A stretch of DNA of 64,000 bases, taken from positions 62,001 through 126,000 of the forward strand of contig JAVBOH010000004.1 of assembly GCA_031550725.1 (NCBI GenBank). Reading direction: 5' to 3'. Both the position numbers and the translations under genes were made by a program. The stretch comes from UBA946 sp031550725 (GTDB taxonomy: Bacteria; Bacillota; Clostridia; Oscillospirales; Ruminococcaceae). How positions within the stretch are numbered: the first letter of the stretch is position 1; the number at the start of each line of letters is the position of its first letter. The notes below the pieces were generated by a model. The model was not told where the DNA came from and did not search any database. It worked only from the letters and a program-made list of their open reading frames with translations. Positions 57,392-64,000 of the stretch are shown one piece after another.

Positions 57392-58177
57392 ATGCTTGAG
57401 ATTTCATCTAAGGATAATCCTAAAATTAAGCTTTATCAAAAGCTTTCAGAAAATAAAAAATATCGTCGGGAAACAGGGTTATTTACACTTGAGGGGCTGC
57501 GTCTTATTAAAGATGCTGTCTTAGAAAATGCGGTGCTTCACTGTGCTTTCATAACCGAAGAATGCTATGCAAAACACGGTGAAACACTCTATTTTCTTCC
57601 TGAATATTTATCCGATAAAACATATATTATTTCCGATGAAATAGGCAAAAAGATGTCCGATACCGAAAGCTCACAAGGGATGTTTGCTATATGCAATATC
57701 CCATCTGATTTGAATTTTTCTGATAAAATTAAAAGCAGATGCAAGCTTTTACTGCTTGATAATTTGCAAGACCCTGGTAATATCGGCACTATTATACGTA
57801 CCGCCGATGCTGTTGGTGTTGATGCGATTATTACCGTTAACTGCTGCGATATCTATAACCCAAAGGTTATCAGGTCAACGATGGGAAGTCTTTTCCGCAT
57901 GCCTGTTTTCAACTTTACTCGTGATATGGTTTTTGATTTGTTTCTTGAAAATGATATCACTTCTTATGCTGCTGTGATTGACAGCGACAGCATTTCTCTT
58001 ACTGACTGCAAGTTTCCTGATAAATGTGCTGTTGTTATAGGCAATGAAGGAAATGGGTTGTCGAGTGAAACCGTTGATATGTGTACACATAAGCTTACCA
58101 TTGAAATGCATGGAAATGTTAATTCGCTTAATGCTGCTATGGCGGCTGGAATTATTATGTGGGAGCTTGTAAAATAA
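57392..58177 (+). CDS. TrmH/SpoU-family RNA 2'-O-methyltransferase
   Basis: SPOUT-fold enzyme of 261 residues that methylates a ribose 2'-OH in rRNA or tRNA. The substrate-binding N-terminal domain starts LEISSKDNPKIKLYQKL; the SpoU domain shows motif 1 LDNLQDPGNIGTIIRTADAV (about 119-138), motif 2 CAVVIGNEGNGLS and motif 3 NVNSLNAAMAAGIIMWEL at the C-terminus. The gene right after rplT in Clostridia is often a 23S rRNA methyltransferase of this type. ATG 57374 is in frame, but GGGGG lies between it and ATG 57392, which is preferred. Confidence 0.93.
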   Translation: MLEISSKDNPKIKLYQKLSENKKYRRETGLFTLEGLRLIKDAVLENAVLHCAFITEECYAKHGETLYFLPEYLSDKTYIISDEIGKKMSDTESSQGMFAICNIPSDLNFSDKIKSRCKLLLLDNLQDPGNIGTIIRTADAVGVDAIITVNCCDIYNPKVIRSTMGSLFRMPVFNFTRDMVFDLFLENDITSYAAVIDSDSISLTDCKFPDKCAVVIGNEGNGLSSETVDMCTHKLTIEMHGNVNSLNAAMAAGIIMWELVK

Positions 58178-58211
58178 CTTACCTTTTCTGACTTTGAAAG
58201 GCGGCGTTCAT

Positions 58212-59447
58212 ATGGATAAAAATTTGGATTTGTTCAAATGGCTTTGGCTTTCCTCCTGTTTTGGTATCGGCAATAAACGCTTGTGGGATTATCTTAGCGG
58301 TGATACTGCTTTTGATGATTTATTCAACATGATTTATGATAAAAATAAGCGTACTGATGCGCCATTAACTGCAAAGGAAAAGCAATCTGCCAATTCCGTT
58401 ACGGACAAGCAGATCAATGAGCTTATTACATATTGCAATGAGCATAATATCGGTATACTTTGCTATTCCGATGATGAATATCCTGAACGCTTGAAAAACA
58501 TATATAATCCGCCTGCTGTTTTGTTTTATAAGGGTAATCTTGACTGCTTAAACAGCGAACTTATTTTGTCTGTTGTAGGGGCTCGAAAGCCATCTGAATA
58601 CAGCACAAAAATTACTCGTGCCTTAGTTCGTCAGCTTTGCGAATTTGATTTAACTATTGTCAGCGGATTTGCTATGGGTATTGATATTGAGTCGCATTTG
58701 GCTGCTGTTCGAAATGGCGGTAAAACTATTGCTTGTATCGGATGCGGCATTGAATATGACTATCCTGCCGAAAATGTTAAGTACCGTGATGAAATTCTCA
58801 AAAATGGTCTGATTATTTCGGAATATTATCCTAAAACAAAACCTGCAAGCTATATGTTCCCTGCAAGAAACCGTATTTTAGCTGGACTTTCAGTTGGTAC
58901 AATTGTAGTTGAGGCAAGTTCAAAAAGCGGCTCGTTAATCACTGCGAACTTAGCTTTGCAGCAGGGTCATGATATCTTCACGATACCGCCGCATAATCTT
59001 TTTGACAGCTGCTATTATGGGAATATAAAGCTTTTACGTGACGGTGCAATCCCAATTTACGGTATTCAGGATATTATCTATGAATATTATGAAAACTACT
59101 CACATAAACTAACTCAAGTCAAAAATTCAGCCAAGACTGTAAATATTGATAATTATGACACGCAAAAAAAGAAGCCGTCACCTGTGGCTGTGAATACCGC
59201 CGCAGAGGATATAGCTTATGATGAAATTGCAGAAATTCATGATATTGATTTATCATCACTTGATGACAGTGAGAAAATTATTTTGGATATTCTGATTAAG
59301 CATAATGAGCCTATGCACGCTGATGAAATTTCATTGCTGTCAGGGATTAATATTGATGAACTCTTAGGAATTCTTACAAGTCTTGAGCTTGATGAATATA
59401 TTGTATCTCATGCAGGCAATACGTTTGCCGTTAAGTACATCATATAA
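58212..59447 (+). CDS. dprA: DNA processing protein DprA (Smf)
   Basis: Loads RecA on incoming single-stranded DNA during transformation. 411 residues: an N-terminal SAM-like helical region (LSSCFGIGNKRLWDYLSG), the Rossmann-type core VVGARKPSEYSTKITRALVR (about 121-140), SGFAMGIDIESHLAAV, GCGIEYDYPAEN, FPARNRILAGLSVGTIVVEA (about 209-228) and SGSLITANLAL, and a C-terminal winged helix (HADEISLLSGINIDELLGIL). ATG 58212 follows AAAGGCGG; an earlier TTG is less suitable. Upstream of topA and trmFO, the common Firmicutes order. Confidence 0.96.
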   Translation: MDKNLDLFKWLWLSSCFGIGNKRLWDYLSGDTAFDDLFNMIYDKNKRTDAPLTAKEKQSANSVTDKQINELITYCNEHNIGILCYSDDEYPERLKNIYNPPAVLFYKGNLDCLNSELILSVVGARKPSEYSTKITRALVRQLCEFDLTIVSGFAMGIDIESHLAAVRNGGKTIACIGCGIEYDYPAENVKYRDEILKNGLIISEYYPKTKPASYMFPARNRILAGLSVGTIVVEASSKSGSLITANLALQQGHDIFTIPPHNLFDSCYYGNIKLLRDGAIPIYGIQDIIYEYYENYSHKLTQVKNSAKTVNIDNYDTQKKKPSPVAVNTAAEDIAYDEIAEIHDIDLSSLDDSEKIILDILIKHNEPMHADEISLLSGINIDELLGILTSLELDEYIVSHAGNTFAVKYII

Positions 59448-59479
59448 TTGCAAAATAACTTTTTAAGGAGTAAATATAA

Positions 59480-61558
59480 ATGTCTAAGCTTGTTATAGTG
59501 GAATCACCTGCTAAAGCAAAAACTATAAAAAAATACCTCGGCGGTGATTTTGATGTTATCGCATCTATGGGTCATGTCCGTGACTTACCTAAATCAAAGC
59601 TCGGTGTCGATGTTGACAACAATTATGAGCCTGTTTATCTTGATATCAAGGGTAAAGAGGAGTTAATCGAAACAATAAAGAAAAAGGCTAAGAAGTCTGA
59701 TTATGTTTACCTTGCAACCGACCCCGACCGTGAGGGTGAGGCTATTTCATGGCATTTAGCACAGATGCTTGATTTGCCTGTTAACGAAAAAAACCGTGTT
59801 ACCTTTAACGAAATTACTAAGTCAGGTGTTGAGGGTGGTATGGCTGCACCTCGCTCCATTGACATCGACCTTGTTAATGCGCAACAGGCACGCCGTATTC
59901 TTGACAGAATTGTTGGATATAAGCTATCTCCATTCCTTTGGAGAAAGGTTAGGCGTGGTCTTTCCGCTGGACGTGTTCAGTCTGTTGCTGTTTCATTAAT
60001 CGTTGACAGGGAAAAGAAAATCAATGATTTTAAACCTGAGGAATACTGGTCGATTGATGCAAAAATGACAGCACCATCATCTAAAAAACAGTTTGATGCT
60101 GCTTTTGTTTCCTTGGATGGCGTTAAAACAGAACTCCATACAAAAGAAGAAACTGACAATGTTTTAGCTCGTCTGGAAAATGCCGAATATAAAACTGTTA
60201 ACGTTAAAAAATCTGTTAGAAGAAAGTCCCCTGCTCCTCCATTTACTACATCAACTATGCAGCAGGAAGCTTCTAAACGACTTGGATTTGCTGCGGCTAA
60301 AACTATGAAGGCTGCTCAAAATCTTTATGAGGGCGTTGAGCTTGAGGGAATGGGTGCTGTCGGTCTTATCACTTATATGCGTACAGACAGCTTACGTATT
60401 TCCGATGAAGCTAGGATTGCAGCTTATGATTATATCAACAAGACTTATGGCAAGAACTATGTTCCTGCGACACCTAAGATTTATAAATCAAAATCAAATG
60501 CACAGGATGCACATGAAGCTATTCGTCCATCAACTCCTGACATTACACCTGACAGCGTTAAGGACAGCCTTACTTCCGAGCAGTATAAGCTTTATAAGCT
60601 GATTTGGGAAAGATTTATCGCAAGTCAGATGTCGGGTGCCGTTCTTGATACAGTTTCCGTTGATATTGATGCTAATGGATGCGGCTTTAAGGCAACAGGA
60701 TTTTCTGTTAAATTTGACGGTTTTACAGTGCTTTATGAAGAACAGAAAAATGATGAGGAAAGCAAGATTTTGCCTGAAATTGAAATGGGTGATATCTTAA
60801 AGCTTAAGGCTATAAACGGCAATCAGCATTTTACTCAGCCTCCTGCACGTTACACTGAAGCTACACTTATCAAGGCTCTTGAAGAAAATGGTATCGGTCG
60901 TCCATCGACATATGCACCTACAATTTCAACGATTGTTAATCGTTTTTATGTTGAGCGTGATGGTAAACAACTAAAACCAACAGGTCTTGGAGATGTTACA
61001 ACAAAGCTAATGAAAGACCAGTTTACTAATATTGTTAATGCAAAGTTTACTGCCGAAATGGAGCAAAACCTTGACGATGTTGAAATCGGCAAGCGTGAAT
61101 GGATTGAAATTCTTGACGAGTTCTACAAAGAATTTGCACAGACTTTAAGCGATGCAGAAGTTGCAATGGACGGAAAGCGTATTAAAGTTCCTGATGAAGA
61201 AACCAATGAAGTATGTGAGGTTTGCGGAAAGCCTATGGTTATCAAAATCGGACGTTTCGGTAAATTCCTTGCTTGTTCAGGTTTCCCTGACTGCACAAAT
61301 ACCAAGCGTATTGTTAAGGATACCGGCGGTGTTTGTCCAAAGTGCGGCAAAAAGGTTTTACAGAAAAAATCCAAAAAGGGTAAGAAATATTTTGGCTGTG
61401 AAGATAACCCAAACTGCGAATTTATGACTTGGGATACTCCTGTTTCCGATAAATGCCCTAAGTGTAATGACGGCTCAACTTTATTCAAGAAAAGTGGTAA
61501 GCTGTTCTGCTTAAAGGATGGCTGTGGTTATGAGGCTGCTGTGCGTAAATTGCAGTAA
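59480..61558 (+). CDS. topA: DNA topoisomerase I
   Basis: Relaxes negative supercoils by transient single-strand cleavage. 692 residues: TOPRIM domain (LVIVESPAKAKTIKKYLGGD at the start, TDPDREGEAISWHLAQML at about 82-99), the central gate domain with catalytic Tyr in GLITYMRTDSLRIS (about 297), GRPSTYAPTISTIVNRFYVE, and three C-terminal four-cysteine zinc ribbons (CEVCGKPM..., CPKCGKKV..., CPKCNDGS...). AAGGAGTAAATATAA precedes the ATG. Between dprA and trmFO with 32- and 42-base gaps. Confidence 0.98.
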   Translation: MSKLVIVESPAKAKTIKKYLGGDFDVIASMGHVRDLPKSKLGVDVDNNYEPVYLDIKGKEELIETIKKKAKKSDYVYLATDPDREGEAISWHLAQMLDLPVNEKNRVTFNEITKSGVEGGMAAPRSIDIDLVNAQQARRILDRIVGYKLSPFLWRKVRRGLSAGRVQSVAVSLIVDREKKINDFKPEEYWSIDAKMTAPSSKKQFDAAFVSLDGVKTELHTKEETDNVLARLENAEYKTVNVKKSVRRKSPAPPFTTSTMQQEASKRLGFAAAKTMKAAQNLYEGVELEGMGAVGLITYMRTDSLRISDEARIAAYDYINKTYGKNYVPATPKIYKSKSNAQDAHEAIRPSTPDITPDSVKDSLTSEQYKLYKLIWERFIASQMSGAVLDTVSVDIDANGCGFKATGFSVKFDGFTVLYEEQKNDEESKILPEIEMGDILKLKAINGNQHFTQPPARYTEATLIKALEENGIGRPSTYAPTISTIVNRFYVERDGKQLKPTGLGDVTTKLMKDQFTNIVNAKFTAEMEQNLDDVEIGKREWIEILDEFYKEFAQTLSDAEVAMDGKRIKVPDEETNEVCEVCGKPMVIKIGRFGKFLACSGFPDCTNTKRIVKDTGGVCPKCGKKVLQKKSKKGKKYFGCEDNPNCEFMTWDTPVSDKCPKCNDGSTLFKKSGKLFCLKDGCGYEAAVRKLQ

Positions 61559-61600
61559 ATATAATTTATTACAATAATTTTATAAGGATGTATAATATAA

Positions 61601-62920
61601 ATGACACCTGTTGTTAAGGTTATCGGTGCAGGACTTGCAGGCTGTGAAGCCGCATGGCAGTTAGCTGAAAATGGTATAAAAGTCGAGCTTTATGAAATGA
61701 AACCGATTAAATATACCCCTGCTCATAAATACAATGGATTTGCTGAACTCGTATGCTCAAATTCCTTAAAAGCCTCCCGTGTTAATTCTGCGGCAGGTCT
61801 TTTAAAGGATGAAATGCGTCGTCTTGGCTCACTTACCATACCATGTGCAGAAAAAACTGCTGTACCAGCAGGCGGTGCTTTGGCTGTTGACAGAAACCTT
61901 TTTTCTGACCTTGTTACAAAGAAGATTAGCAGCCATGAAAACATTACTGTTATCAGCGAAGAAATCACCCAAATTCCTGATGGCAAGGTGATTATAGCAA
62001 CTGGTCCGCTTACTTCCGATGCACTTGCTGAAAGTATATCCGAAATATGCGGTGGTTACCTTAGCTTTCATGATGCTGCTGCACCAATTGTAACCTTTGA
62101 GTCGCTTGATAAGGACAAGGTTTTCTTTGCGGCACGATATGGCCGTGGCGATGATGATTATATAAACTGTCCTTTCACAAAAGAGGAATACCTCACTTTT
62201 TATAACGAGATTATAAATGCTCAATCTGCACCTTTGCATGAGTTTGATACAAAGGCTGTTAAAGGCAAGGACGATTTCGATGTTTATGAGGGATGTATGC
62301 CGATTGAGGTGCTTGCAAAGCGTGGCGAGGAAACCATGCGTTATGGTGCTATGAAGCCTGTCGGACTTTATGACCCTGTTACAAACAAGCGTCCATATGC
62401 TGTTGTTCAGCTTAGAAAAGAAAATAGCGACGGTACTCTTTATAACATTGTTGGCTTTCAGACTAACCTTAAATTTGGTGAGCAAAAGCGTGTATTTTCA
62501 CTTATCCCTGGTCTTGAAAACGCCGAATTCGTTAGATACGGTGTTATGCACAGAAATTCATTTATCAATTCACCTAAGCTATTAAATGGTGACTTCTCAA
62601 TGAGAAATAACCCTGACATTTATTTTGCAGGACAGATAACAGGTGTTGAGGGGTATATGGAGTCAGCAGCAAGCGGTATTATGGCAGGTCTTAACATGGT
62701 TCGCACAATTATGGGTAAAGAAAAAATTATTCTGCCAAAGGAAACTATGATTGGTGCATTGTCACGATATATTTCCGATGAAACTGTTGCAAATTTTCAG
62801 CCGATGGGTGCTAATATGGGTATTCTGCCTGAAAATCCTGTTCGCATAAAAGACAAGCAGGCACGTTATCAGATGGTTGCCGACAGAGCTATTGAAGCTT
62901 TTAATACGGTAGCATTTTAA
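61601..62920 (+). CDS. trmFO: tRNA uridine-54 C5-methyltransferase TrmFO
   Basis: Folate- and FAD-dependent enzyme that makes ribothymidine at tRNA position 54. 439 residues: FAD-binding VKVIGAGLAGCEAAWQLAEN (about 5-24), the signature YNGFAELVCSNSLKA (about 45-59), GALAVDRNLFSDLV, and the C-terminal AGQITGVEGYMESAASG and NANFQPMGANMGILP-type motif (seen as VANFQPMGANMGILP). Third gene of dprA-topA-trmFO. Confidence 0.97.
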   Translation: MTPVVKVIGAGLAGCEAAWQLAENGIKVELYEMKPIKYTPAHKYNGFAELVCSNSLKASRVNSAAGLLKDEMRRLGSLTIPCAEKTAVPAGGALAVDRNLFSDLVTKKISSHENITVISEEITQIPDGKVIIATGPLTSDALAESISEICGGYLSFHDAAAPIVTFESLDKDKVFFAARYGRGDDDYINCPFTKEEYLTFYNEIINAQSAPLHEFDTKAVKGKDDFDVYEGCMPIEVLAKRGEETMRYGAMKPVGLYDPVTNKRPYAVVQLRKENSDGTLYNIVGFQTNLKFGEQKRVFSLIPGLENAEFVRYGVMHRNSFINSPKLLNGDFSMRNNPDIYFAGQITGVEGYMESAASGIMAGLNMVRTIMGKEKIILPKETMIGALSRYISDETVANFQPMGANMGILPENPVRIKDKQARYQMVADRAIEAFNTVAF

Positions 62921-62933
62921 AGGGGTATTTTTT

Positions 62934-63476
62934 ATGGCCGATAAAAATAAAACGCAGGCAAATGATATAATGATTGCAAAGGTTTTTTCAGGAAATGTTG
63001 CAAAGGATAATATCAACTCCACTGTGTTTTTTATGAAACCTAAAATCATTTTTTTCTTTATATTTGTTACAGTTTTTACAGTGTTAATGATAGCCTTTAA
63101 AATATTTTATGAGCTTAATCTATACACATGGATTGCTTTTGCTGTCCTTGCAGCACTTGCTTTTTATAACATATCTGCATACATATATGCTGTTTTGACG
63201 ATTCATAAAAACTCAAAATACCCTGTTAACACAAATAATCAAGGACAGTTTTTCTTTTATCGTGACAGATTTATTTTCAGTGACAAAACTTGTACCACAG
63301 TTATAAAATATAAGTATGTTGATAAGGCTTTTGAAACAAAATTTTACTTCTTTATTTATGTTTCGAATGATAAGATTTATGCCGTTCCAAAGTCAGGATT
63401 TATGTTCCCAGACGAGAGAGCTGTTTTAAGCAAATTTCTATCCGTTAAGCTTGAAAAGAAGTATAAAAAGAGATAG
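62934..63476 (+). CDS. YcxB-like membrane protein
   Basis: Small membrane protein of 180 residues. Two closely spaced membrane segments (IIFFFIFVTVFTVLMIAF, about 38-55, and WIAFAVLAALAFYNISAYIY, about 64-83) are followed by a beta-rich cytoplasmic C-terminal half with FYFFIYVSNDKIYAVPKSGF (about 139-158), the YcxB-like signature. Function unknown. It lies 13 bases after trmFO and 27 bases before plsX, so it is likely cotranscribed with them. Confidence 0.82.
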   Translation: MADKNKTQANDIMIAKVFSGNVAKDNINSTVFFMKPKIIFFFIFVTVFTVLMIAFKIFYELNLYTWIAFAVLAALAFYNISAYIYAVLTIHKNSKYPVNTNNQGQFFFYRDRFIFSDKTCTTVIKYKYVDKAFETKFYFFIYVSNDKIYAVPKSGFMFPDERAVLSKFLSVKLEKKYKKR

Positions 63477-63503
63477 TATACATTCAGAAAGGATGTTATA
63501 TAA

Positions 63504-64000
63504 ATGAAAATTGTCGTTGACGCATTCGGCGGAGATAATGCTCCTCTTGAGGTTATCAAAGGTTCTGCTATGGCTGTTTCTAACCTTGGCGTTGAGATTA
63601 TTCTGACCGGTAATGAAGATGTAATAAAATCAAATGCTTTGGAGCATAATATATCTTTAGAGGGTATTTCTATTATTCATACAACATCTGTTTTCGATAT
63701 ACATGAAGAACCAACTAAGATAATTAAAGAAAAAGCTGACTGCTCAATGGCACTTGGTCTGAAAGCTGTCGCTGACGGCGATGGTGATGCTTTTGTATGT
63801 GCTGGCTCAACTGGAGCTTTGGTTGTCGGTTCGACCTTTATAGCAAAGCGTTTGAAAGGCATTAAGCGTCCTGCACTTGCTCCTGTTCTCCCTGTTGATA
63901 ACGGCTATTCAATGCTTATTGACGGCGGTGCTAATGTTGACTGCCGACCTGAAATGCTTGTTCAGTTTGGTATTATGGGAAGCTGTTATATGAACAAGGT
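63504..64000 (+). CDS. plsX: Phosphate acyltransferase PlsX, N-terminal part (3' end outside window)
   Basis: Makes acyl-phosphate from acyl-ACP, first committed step of phospholipid synthesis in Gram-positives. The visible 165 residues start MKIVVDAFGGDNAPLEVIKG, and contain CSMALGLKAVADGDGDAFVC (about 82-101), AGSTGALVVGS and LIDGGANVDCRPEMLVQFG (about 138-156), all diagnostic. The frame is open to the right edge. AAAGGATGTTATATAA gives the ribosome-binding site. Confidence 0.97.
   Translation, partial: MKIVVDAFGGDNAPLEVIKGSAMAVSNLGVEIILTGNEDVIKSNALEHNISLEGISIIHTTSVFDIHEEPTKIIKEKADCSMALGLKAVADGDGDAFVCAGSTGALVVGSTFIAKRLKGIKRPALAPVLPVDNGYSMLIDGGANVDCRPEMLVQFGIMGSCYMNK

Noticed and set aside
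61829..62485. 218-codon minus-strand open frame inside trmFO
   Set aside because: Antisense to a diagnostic trmFO region and without any start signal.
1..64000. CRISPR arrays, prophage, integrase or transposase genes, tRNA and rRNA genes
   Set aside because: Looked for on both strands; no regularly spaced direct repeats, no recognisable phage or transposase proteins, and no tRNA or rRNA landmarks were found.

Overview
The window is chromosomal DNA from a low-GC, strictly anaerobic Gram-positive bacterium of the class Clostridia. The gene families look most like the Ruminococcaceae/Oscillospirales group of gut or rumen bacteria. This rests on the HrcA/CIRCE-controlled hrcA-grpE-dnaK-dnaJ heat-shock operon, T-box and L20 leader RNAs, a class A RNase P RNA, [FeFe]-hydrogenase maturation genes, the oxygen-sensitive NrdD/NrdG ribonucleotide reductase, and families common in Clostridia (DUF4358, DUF5685, YmxH-like, TM1266-like). 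Assignment below class level is inference. I saw no prophage, integrase, transposase, CRISPR array, rRNA or tRNA.

Layout. 1-4366: heat-shock operon on the minus strand, running off the left edge inside dnaJ, with a textbook promoter and CIRCE operator. 4693-9694: dUTPase, an AraC-type regulator divergent from an iron-type alcohol dehydrogenase, and two NAD(P)-dependent SDR enzymes. 9708-11560: radA and a YjbR-like gene. 11570-16868: minus-strand surface SGNH hydrolase with a DUF4358 lipoprotein, then two GNAT acetyltransferases, a Nudix hydrolase, an HD hydrolase and an SDR. 16874-23545: a minus-strand envelope operon (unknown protein, leucine-rich-repeat surface protein, MoxR ATPase, DUF58, transglutaminase-like membrane protein). 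23546-24388: an apparently empty gap that encodes two tandem homologous cysteine-containing micropeptides of 18 and 20 residues between a strong promoter and a terminator. 24389-29461: rsmA, a membrane acyltransferase, purC, and a membrane-fusion protein/permease pair with no ATPase. 29665-34041: TM1266-like regulator, hydE, hydG, hydF behind a long leader with an attenuator-like structure. 34052-36833: autoregulated GntR-ABC exporter operon. 36917-40850: deformylase homologue, flavodoxin-fold oxidoreductase, methyltransferase, orphan peptide-binding lipoprotein. 40917-44088: nrdD-nrdG with candidate NrdR boxes. 44250-50379: a lipoprotein, rpsB-tsf, a YmxH-like PRC-barrel protein, an acyltransferase, and a DUF5685/J-domain-like/membrane-protein cluster. 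50528-54276: T-box controlled ilvB-cimA, which would give isoleucine by the citramalate route. 54379-64000: a lipoprotein, rnpB, the L20 leader with infC-rpmI-rplT, an rRNA methyltransferase, dprA-topA-trmFO, a YcxB-like protein and the start of plsX.

The window is mostly housekeeping chromosome, and its novelty lies between genes. The leading candidate for something undescribed is the micropeptide pair at 24036-24281: five adjacent codons of the shared SSLLS core all differ silently between the copies, which is strong evidence of real, selected coding. Other notable items are three families of dispersed short repeats, a candidate attenuator before the hydrogenase maturation genes, an AUA start codon for infC, a 5'-UTR hairpin that buries the ymxH-like Shine-Dalgarno, and a J-domain-like protein that lacks HPD and ends in a dense cysteine cluster.

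Many starts were moved inward from the longest open frame because a clear Shine-Dalgarno sits upstream of the internal start. All family calls come from reading motifs by eye; no database search was run.
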